NCBI GenBank assembly: GCA_020848035.1
Contig: JADLAX010000082.1
Coordinates: 62,001-126,000 of the forward strand
From: Anaerolineae bacterium
GTDB taxonomy: Bacteria > Chloroflexota > Anaerolineae > Promineifilales > Promineifilaceae
Length of the DNA stretch: 64,000 nt
Reading direction: 5' to 3'
Part shown: positions 58,734 through 64,000 of the stretch, in pieces
Layout of the letters: each line of letters opens with the position of its first letter
Numbering within the stretch: position 1 is the first letter of the stretch
The notes under the pieces: generated by a model
Databases searched by the model: none
The model's input: the letters and a program-made list of their open reading frames with translations, nothing else
What the model was told of the DNA's origin: nothing
Program-made: the position numbers and the translations under genes

Positions 58734-59525
58734 ATGAAGTTACTTGAAGGAAAAAAAGCACTGATTTTTGGCATTGCCAACAAAAACTCAATTGCCTGGG
58801 GCATTGCCCAGGCGTTACATGCCCACGGCGCGGAGCTCGGCTTTAGCTACGGCTTTGAGCAGCTGGAGAAGCGGGTACGGCCGTTGGCCGAGGAGCTGGG
58901 CGTGCAGTTTGTTGAGGAATGTAACATTGATGATGATGACCAGATTACGGCCGTTTTCCAAAAAGCGGCCGATCACTTTGGCCACATCGACATCCTGGTG
59001 CATTCCATTGCCCATGCCAAGCGCGAAGATTTAAGCGGCACCTTTGTGGATACCAGCCGCGACGGCTTTCACCTGGCGATGGGCGTCAGCGTCTACAGCC
59101 TGGTGGCGCTCACTCGCGCCGCTGTGCCGCTGATGACTAACGGCGGCAGCATCATCAGCATGACGTACTACGGCGCGGAAAAAGCGGTGCCGCACTACAA
59201 TGTCATGGGCGTGGCCAAGGCGGCCCTGGAAGCCAGCACCCGCTATCTGGCGGCCGATTTAGGACCGCAAAACATCCGCGTGAATGCCATTTCCGCCGGG
59301 CCGATTAAAACACTCTCGGCTGCCGGTATTGCCGGGTTCCGCAAGATGCTCAAATACACCGAGGAGCGGGCCCCGCTGCGGCGCAACGTGACCCAGGATG
59401 AAGTGGGTCAGACCGCCCTGTGGTTGTGCAGCGACCTCAGCAGCGGTGTCACCGGCGAGGTGATTTACGTGGACGCGGGTTACAACATTTTGGGTATGCC
59501 CGAACCCCCCGAAACGTGGCTTTGA
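58734..59525 (+). CDS. fabI: Enoyl-[acyl-carrier-protein] reductase FabI
   Basis: 263 residues. Short-chain dehydrogenase fold with the FabI-specific GIANKNSIAWGIA nucleotide loop, and catalytic Tyr145, Tyr155 and Lys162 (YNVMGVAK). Reduces enoyl-ACP with NAD(P)H in fatty-acid elongation; the target of triclosan in other bacteria. AGGAGAGG ribosome site. Two ACGGCCGT copies follow the stop in the metK promoter. Confidence 0.96.
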   Translation: MKLLEGKKALIFGIANKNSIAWGIAQALHAHGAELGFSYGFEQLEKRVRPLAEELGVQFVEECNIDDDDQITAVFQKAADHFGHIDILVHSIAHAKREDLSGTFVDTSRDGFHLAMGVSVYSLVALTRAAVPLMTNGGSIISMTYYGAEKAVPHYNVMGVAKAALEASTRYLAADLGPQNIRVNAISAGPIKTLSAAGIAGFRKMLKYTEERAPLRRNVTQDEVGQTALWLCSDLSSGVTGEVIYVDAGYNILGMPEPPETWL

Positions 59526-59541
59526 AAACGGCCGTTCCATC

Positions 59542-59569
59542 TTGACATGAACGGCCGTTCCGTTATACT
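59542..59569 (+). promoter_or_regulatory. metK promoter with ACGGCCGT in its spacer
   Basis: TTGACA (59542-59547) - 16 nt - TATACT (59564-59569). The spacer contains aacggccgtt (near 59550); a second copy lies just upstream (59528-59535). Expected start about 59576. Confidence 0.75.
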
Positions 59570-59606
59570 TAAATCACTTGTGCCCCTGTGGCGCATGTAC
59601 AATTCA

Positions 59607-59757
59607 CAATCTTATCAGGAGCAGCAGAGGGATCGGCCCGGTGAAGCTGCAGCAACCCCCACAAGTGGGAAGGTGCTAAATCCGTCAGCAGAAGCTGAGA
59701 GATAAGAGGTAGATGCAGAATTGCGGGCCTCTTGCTTGTCAAGAGGCTTTTTTTTTG
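59607..59757 (+). promoter_or_regulatory. SAM-I (S-box) riboswitch with terminator, controlling metK
   Basis: P1 strands cttatc (59611-59616) and gataag (59701-59706) enclose the conserved core: cagagggatcggcccggtgaag, gcagcaaccccc, ggtgctaaatcc. The terminator stem is 59727-59734/59740-59747 followed by nine T. The 3' P1 strand plus following bases (aagagg, 59704-59709) can instead pair with cctctt (59728-59733), giving an antiterminator. So SAM binding should stop transcription: an OFF switch. The rest of the 59526-59870 gap is promoter and metK ribosome site (GGAGG near 59859). Confidence 0.96.
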
Positions 59758-59870
59758 CCAGATCAGGTTGTGAATCGTCCATTGGAAAAAATCTTGTATT
59801 TGTATCAATAAGGCAAATTGCAGTTCCAATACTCTTCTGCGGTTTGCAACTTACCATGGAGGTAAAGTAG

Positions 59871-61097
59871 ATGACAACATTCATGAAAGCCCCAAGCCTC
59901 TTGTTCACTTCGGAATCCGTAACTGAAGGACATCCCGACAAGATGTGCGATCAAATCAGCGATGCAGTTTTAGATGCACTGCTGGCTCAGGACCCCACTG
60001 CCCGCGTGGCTTGCGAAACGGCCGTAAAAACCGGTTTTGTGCTGCTGTTGGGCGAAATTACCACCAACGCCTTTGTTGACTTTGACAAGCTGGTGCGCCA
60101 GGTTGTTGTTGACATTGGTTTCGACAGCAGCGAGAAAGGGTTTGATGGCAATACCTGCGGCGTGCAGTCCGCCATTGCCAGCCAGAGCCCGGACATTGCC
60201 CAGGGGGTGGACCGCGCCCTGGAATACCGCAGCAACGGCAGCGAAGACGCCGAAATTGAAGCGCTGGGCGCTGGCGACCAGGGCATGATGTTCGGTTTTG
60301 CTTGCAATGAAACGGAAACGTTGATGCCCCTGCCCATTCATCTGGCCCATCTGCTCACCCGGCGGCTGAGCGAAGTGCGCCGCAACGGCACGCTGCCCTG
60401 GGTGCGCCCCGACGGTAAAGCCCAGGTGACGATTGAGTACAGCTACGGCAAGCCCAGCCGTGTGCACACCGTACTGATCAGCACTCAGCATGCCCCTGAA
60501 GTTAATAACGACGCCATTCGTGCGGGCATTATTGAGCATGTCATTAATCCTGTGCTGCCTGCAGAACTGGTGGATGATGAGCTGCGCATCTTTGTCAACC
60601 CGACCGGGCGTTTTGTGGTGGGTGGCCCGATGGGGGATGCCGGTCTGACCGGCCGCAAGATCATCGTGGATACCTACGGCGGCATGGGGCGGCACGGTGG
60701 TGGCGCGTTCAGCGGCAAGGATTGCACCAAAGTAGACCGCAGCGCGGCTTATGCGGCGCGGTGGGTGGCCAAAAACCTGGTCGCCGCTGGGCTGGCCGAG
60801 CGCTGCGAGGTGCAGCTGGCCTACGCCATCGGTGTGGCTAGACCGCTAAGCATCAACATTGAAACCTTCGACACCAGCGATTACACCTCCGACCAACTGG
60901 TCGAGCTGGTGGAAGAAAACTTCGATCTGCGCCCGGGTGCCATTATTCGGGACCTGGACCTGCGTCGGCCGATTTACCGCAAAACGGCCGCTTACGGTCA
61001 CTTTGGCCGCAATGATATCGACGCCCCCTGGGAAAAGACCACCCGGGCTGAGCAGCTGCGCGAGGCGGCCAAGCGGTTTACGGCCGTTCCTGCCTGA
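59871..61097 (+). CDS. metK: S-adenosylmethionine synthetase
   Basis: 408 residues. SVTEGHPDKMCDQISDAVLD (ATP/methionine loop), GAGDQGMMFGFA, and GGGAFSGKDCTKVDRSAAYAARW are the three MetK signatures. Makes SAM from methionine and ATP. Controlled by the S-box riboswitch upstream, so product feedback acts on transcription. Normal length. Confidence 0.98.
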   Translation: MTTFMKAPSLLFTSESVTEGHPDKMCDQISDAVLDALLAQDPTARVACETAVKTGFVLLLGEITTNAFVDFDKLVRQVVVDIGFDSSEKGFDGNTCGVQSAIASQSPDIAQGVDRALEYRSNGSEDAEIEALGAGDQGMMFGFACNETETLMPLPIHLAHLLTRRLSEVRRNGTLPWVRPDGKAQVTIEYSYGKPSRVHTVLISTQHAPEVNNDAIRAGIIEHVINPVLPAELVDDELRIFVNPTGRFVVGGPMGDAGLTGRKIIVDTYGGMGRHGGGAFSGKDCTKVDRSAAYAARWVAKNLVAAGLAERCEVQLAYAIGVARPLSINIETFDTSDYTSDQLVELVEENFDLRPGAIIRDLDLRRPIYRKTAAYGHFGRNDIDAPWEKTTRAEQLREAAKRFTAVPA

Positions 61098-61116
61098 TCC
61101 CTAACTTGAAATTGAA

Positions 61117-61152
61117 GCGGTGGTGGCGGTCTACATAGGCCGCCGCCACCGC
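61117..61152. terminator. GC-rich hairpin after metK
   Basis: 13-bp stem with one G-T pair (61117-61129 with 61140-61152); no T-run, so only a probable terminator. Confidence 0.5.
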
Positions 61153-61164
61153 GCCAAAATTTGG

Positions 61165-61192
61165 TTGCGCAAATATTCACTTTCGCTATAAT
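61165..61192 (+). promoter_or_regulatory. rpsB promoter
   Basis: TTGCGC (61165-61170) - 16 nt - TATAAT (61187-61192), about 260 bp before rpsB. Confidence 0.6.
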
Positions 61193-61199
61193 TCTGCGA

Positions 61200-61453
61200 C
61201 GCCCGCACCCTGTTGCGGGTAAACTTTAAAAGATTCCTAGTGAATCAGATTCCCAAAGAATCAATTACCAATCACACACACACCGGGACAGGCAAACTGT
61301 GCTTGCAGTCACTTGCCAATGCACCCCTGGGTTCCTACGGGCCGCGGCGGCTGGTGTAGGCCATGCAAGTTTTTGTCTGGATGAACGGTGTGGAGGCGTG
61401 CTCTGAAATTTAGCAGCAGGGCGCGACAAAACAAGTAAAGGAGAATATTCCCC
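61200..61453 (+). promoter_or_regulatory. Long structured leader of rpsB (possible S2 autoregulation)
   Basis: About 250 nt without a gene. Hairpin cccgcaccctgttgcggg near the 5' end; caggcaaactgtgcttgc and gcatggcc...gcaagtttttgtctgg can fold together. rpsB leaders bind S2 in several bacteria; this one matches no model I can recall. AAAGGAG lies at the end. Confidence 0.4.
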
Positions 61454-62338
61454 ATGGCCGTTGTTTCAATGAAAGCACTGCTGGAAACTGGCGTGCATTT
61501 CGGACACAGAACTCGTCGTTGGAATCCCAAGATGAAACCTTACATCTTTACGGAGCGAAACGGCATCCACATTATTGATTTGCAGCAAACGTTAGGCATG
61601 ATTGAAGATGCCTACAATGTAATTCGAGACACCGTTGCAGAAGGTGGTTCCGTATTGTTTGTGGGCACCAAGCGCCAGGCGCAAGACACTGTGGCGTCTG
61701 ATGCGTCACGGGCACGCCAGCCGTTTGTGAATGAACGCTGGTTGGGCGGCACTCTCACCAACTGGCAGACCATTCGCCAGCGTATTGAGTATCTCAAGCG
61801 CCTGGAAAAGCGCCGCAGTGACGGTGACTTTGATCTGCTGAAGAAGCGGGAACGTTTGCGGGTTGAGCACGAAATCGAAAAGCTGAACTTGCGTCTGGGT
61901 GGTATCCGCGAGATGAAGGGGCTGCCGAGTCTGCTGTTTATCGTTGATATCAACCATGAGGAAACGGCCGTTCGCGAAGCCAACATCCTCGGTATTCCCG
62001 TTATTGCCCTGGTAGACACCAACTGCAATCCAGACCCCATCGACTACCTCATCCCCTCCAACGATGACGCCATTCGCGCCATTAAGTTGATTGTGGGCAA
62101 GATGGCCGATGCGGCGATTGAAGGCATGGCCCTGCGCCAGGAAAATATGGATGAAGAAGTCACCGACGTTGGCAGCTATGGTGCTAGCTTTGATGGCATG
62201 GAAGATGTGGATGACGAAATGCTGTTGGGTGAATCCACGCTGGCCAAAATGCGCGAAGCGGCCGTTGACGACGATGAAGAAGAAATTGAAGAGTACGAAG
62301 AGTACGAAGAAGATTTTGAGGATGAGGACGAGGAATAA
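61454..62338 (+). CDS. rpsB: 30S ribosomal protein S2 with acidic C-terminal tail
   Basis: 294 residues, about 40 longer than usual. Canonical core: MKALLETGVHFGHRTRRWNPKMKPYIF, GTKRQAQDTV, NERWLGGTLTNWQTIR, ALVDTNCNPDPIDYLIPSNDDAIRAIKLI. The extra C-terminus is strongly acidic (DDDEEEIEEYEEYEEDFEDEDEE), which also occurs in some other phyla. Co-transcribed with tsf; an ACGGCCGT copy directly follows the stop. Confidence 0.97.
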   Translation: MAVVSMKALLETGVHFGHRTRRWNPKMKPYIFTERNGIHIIDLQQTLGMIEDAYNVIRDTVAEGGSVLFVGTKRQAQDTVASDASRARQPFVNERWLGGTLTNWQTIRQRIEYLKRLEKRRSDGDFDLLKKRERLRVEHEIEKLNLRLGGIREMKGLPSLLFIVDINHEETAVREANILGIPVIALVDTNCNPDPIDYLIPSNDDAIRAIKLIVGKMADAAIEGMALRQENMDEEVTDVGSYGASFDGMEDVDDEMLLGESTLAKMREAAVDDDEEEIEEYEEYEEDFEDEDEE

Positions 62339-62380
62339 ACGGCCGTCGTTGCCGCTGAATTTAGGAGCACTGCAAAAATT

Positions 62381-62974
62381 ATGACTATTACGACCCAAAT
62401 GGTAAAAGAACTGCGCGAAGCGACCGGCGCTGGTGTGTTGGAAGCCAAAAAAGCGCTGGAAGCTTCCGGTGGGAACTTTGACAAGGCGGTAGACAGCCTG
62501 CGCGAAAAAGGGGCCGCCCGTGCCGCTAAACGTTCTGGCCGCGAAGCCAGCGAAGGTGTGATTGAACTGTATGCCCATCCGGGTAACCGCGTGGGTGTGA
62601 TGTTGGAGCTGAACTGCGAGACTGATTTTGTGGCGCGCAATTCCGAGTTCACCACCCTGGCCCACGACCTGGCGCTGCACATTGCGGCGATGAATCCGCA
62701 GTATATCACCACCGATGAGGTGCCCGAAGAAGAGCTCAACCGGGAACTTGAAGTGCTGCGCAACCAGGCCCGTGCCGAAGGCAAGCCAGAACAGGTGATC
62801 GACAAAATTGTGGCAGGCCGCATGACAAAATTCTATGAAGAGTTTTGTTTGCTAGAGCAGCCGTTTGTCAAAGATGACAAGTTTAAGATCAAAGACATGA
62901 TCACGGACGCCATTCGTAAGACGGGTGAAAACATCGTCGTTCGGCGATTTGCCCGCTACGCACTGGGTGAGTAA
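62381..62974 (+). CDS. tsf: Elongation factor Ts (short form)
   Basis: 197 residues, the short, Thermus-like form with one core half. N-terminal KELREATGAGVLEAKKALEASGG and the EF-Tu-binding TDFVARN motif are present. Nucleotide exchange factor for EF-Tu. AGGAG 12 nt upstream. Confidence 0.96.
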   Translation: MTITTQMVKELREATGAGVLEAKKALEASGGNFDKAVDSLREKGAARAAKRSGREASEGVIELYAHPGNRVGVMLELNCETDFVARNSEFTTLAHDLALHIAAMNPQYITTDEVPEEELNRELEVLRNQARAEGKPEQVIDKIVAGRMTKFYEEFCLLEQPFVKDDKFKIKDMITDAIRKTGENIVVRRFARYALGE

Positions 62975-63000
62975 GCGGAAAAACAAAGCTGTATAATTTA

Positions 63001-63030
63001 ACAAGGCGCTCACATGAGCGCCTTGTTTTT
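63001..63030 (+). terminator. Rho-independent terminator of rpsB-tsf
   Basis: 11-bp perfect stem (acaaggcgctc / gagcgccttgt), 4-nt loop, TTTTT. Confidence 0.92.
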
Positions 63031-63190
63031 ACATCGATGGAATGCTCGGGTTGAGGCCCACTTCGGTCTATGTTGAGGTTTCTGCTGCTGGGTAGAAATC
63101 TTTTTCCCACTCAAGAAGGGTAGCCGCACGTAATTGCGCTAAAACAGACGCGTTTGAGCCAAAAATCCACAAAAAATGGAGTCATGCACT

Positions 63191-63910
63191 ATGTCATCTG
63201 TCCAGTATAAACGAGTTTTGCTGAAAATGGGCGGAGAAGCCCTGGCTGGTCCGAATGGGTATGGGATTGATCCGGTTCGCGCCACGGAAGTGGCCCAAAT
63301 TGTGAAGGACGTTTACGATTTAGGCATTCAAGTGGCCCTGGTGATTGGTGGGGGTAATTTGTGGCGTGGTTCGGTGGGCAGTGCGATGGGCATGGCACGG
63401 CCGTCGGCGGACCACATTGGCATGATTGCCACGGTGATGAATGCCCTGGCGCTGCAAGATGCTTTGGAGCGCAAGGGGGTGGTGACACGGGTACAGACGG
63501 CGATTGAAATGCGTACCATCGCTGAACCCTACATTCGCCTGCGGGCTATCCGGCATCTGGACAAGGGGCGTGTGGTCATTTTTGGCGGGGGCACGGGTAA
63601 TCCATACTTCACCACCGATTCGGCAGGGGCGCTGCGGGCCATGGAAATTGACGCCGACGTGATGATCAAGGCCACCAAGGTGGATGCCATTTATGACGCT
63701 GATCCGGTTCTAAACCCCAATGCCAAGCGGTTTGACAAGATTTCTTACATTGATTTTTTGAACATGCGACTGCGGGTGATGGACAGTACGGCCGTTTCCC
63801 TCTGCATGGATAATGATCTGCCAATTGTGGTGCTAAATTTCTGGCAGGAAAACAGCGTCAAGCGGCTGCTTTTGGGCGAATCTATTGGAACCACCATTTG
63901 CAATGTGTGA
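63191..63910 (+). CDS. pyrH: UMP kinase
   Basis: 239 residues from ATG 63191 (GGAG about 9 nt upstream; the ATG at 63176 overlaps that ribosome site). Amino-acid-kinase fold: KRVLLKMGGEALAG, VIGGGNLWRG, IFGGGTGNPYFTTDSAGALRA, KATKVDAIYDADP. Converts UMP to UDP. Follows rpsB-tsf as in most bacteria, but after a terminator, so it has its own promoter in 63031-63190. The frr gene expected next is beyond the window; 63911-64000 holds no gene that can be seen. Confidence 0.97.
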   Translation: MSSVQYKRVLLKMGGEALAGPNGYGIDPVRATEVAQIVKDVYDLGIQVALVIGGGNLWRGSVGSAMGMARPSADHIGMIATVMNALALQDALERKGVVTRVQTAIEMRTIAEPYIRLRAIRHLDKGRVVIFGGGTGNPYFTTDSAGALRAMEIDADVMIKATKVDAIYDADPVLNPNAKRFDKISYIDFLNMRLRVMDSTAVSLCMDNDLPIVVLNFWQENSVKRLLLGESIGTTICNV

Positions 63911-64000
63911 GTTAGGCCAATAATCGGTATACTAATAGTCAGATCCCCATACCAAACAACGTGTGGTGCATGGGCGTCTGCCTTGCGTTAAAATTTGCAC

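Larger units (their letters stand above)
1..64000. repeat. Genome-wide iterated palindrome ACGGCCGT (about 120 copies)
   Basis: Counted by eye, about 120-125 exact ACGGCCGT, against about 1.6 expected for a 64 kb sequence of this GC content. Mostly inside genes, on average one per 520 bp, with extended palindromes such as GGCAACGGCCGTTGCC (near 21363, 54683). Intergenic copies: about 16968, 30165, 35706, 45076, 59528, 59550, 62339. Imperfect copies (CGGCCGT, ACGGCCGA/C) are also frequent. The longest copy-free stretches include 40981-42876 and parts of 12.9-15.1 and 22.4-24.7 kb. Confidence 0.93.

Noticed and set aside
1..64000. tRNA, rRNA, insertion sequences, prophage, integrase attachment sites, replication origin
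   Set aside because: No cloverleaf, transposase, integrase, DnaA-box cluster or phage structural gene was recognised; only non-coding repeats suggest mobility.

Overview
This 64 kb window is a chromosomal segment of a GC-rich bacterium (high 50s % GC by eye), most likely a member of the Chloroflexota (Anaerolineae/Ardenticatenia side). The lineage call is an inference from three things. topA carries an N-terminal zinc ribbon and a Lys/Ala/Gly linker. There are many large secreted beta-rich proteins (a CSLREA/parallel beta-helix protein, a PA-domain subtilase, a metzincin). A large cyclase-AAA-TPR regulator and a GAF-rich histidine kinase are also present. No rRNA, tRNA, phage, transposase or CRISPR array was recognised.

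Layout. 1-4.6 kb: end of dprA, a sugar-nucleotide pyrophosphorylase and topA. 4.9-11.6 kb: secreted metalloprotease, orphan hydantoinase-B-like protein, phosphoribosyltransferase, quinone oxidoreductase, rlmN. 11.6-13.7 kb: ktrB-ktrA potassium uptake operon. 14-17 kb: DUF4287/DUF5655 protein and an ECF42-type sigma factor with two DGPF (YCII-like) partners. 17-21.6 kb: GPH sugar symporter, an unknown protein, an RlmK-like methyltransferase and a ROK kinase. 22-36 kb: cell-surface block with a PA-subtilase, a lipoprotein, DUF123 + M23 genes, a membrane MutS-like ATPase and a 1758-residue CSLREA/gingipain-like protein with 19 copies of a PDAFS pentapeptide. 36-41.4 kb: dual cyclase-AAA-TPR protein translationally coupled to a truncated globin, then a cytochrome P450. 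41.4-43 kb: lower-GC islet with a lipoprotein and a PIN toxin/antitoxin pair. 43-49.8 kb: MFS exporter, cobalamin adenosyltransferase, CcmD-like peptide, paired lipoproteins, fructosamine-kinase-like protein, TPR protein, methyltransferase. 49.8-53.3 kb: yqeY-pgpH-ybeY-dgkA. 53.3-58.7 kb: proline dehydrogenase, multi-GAF histidine kinase, 3-methyladenine glycosylase. 58.7-64 kb: fabI, SAM-I riboswitch-metK, rpsB-tsf, pyrH.

Two DNA-level features stand out. First, the palindrome ACGGCCGT occurs about 120 times (hand count), against roughly 1-2 expected from base composition. It is spread over nearly every gene, is read in all three frames (giving Thr-Ala-Val, Asn-Gly-Arg or Arg-Pro), and also sits in promoters. 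It behaves like cyanobacterial HIP1, and I know of no description of it. Second, nearly every intergenic gap holds a different family of dispersed inverted repeat. These repeats often supply stop codons to flanking genes, and in one case a repeat appears to have inserted in frame inside a coding sequence.
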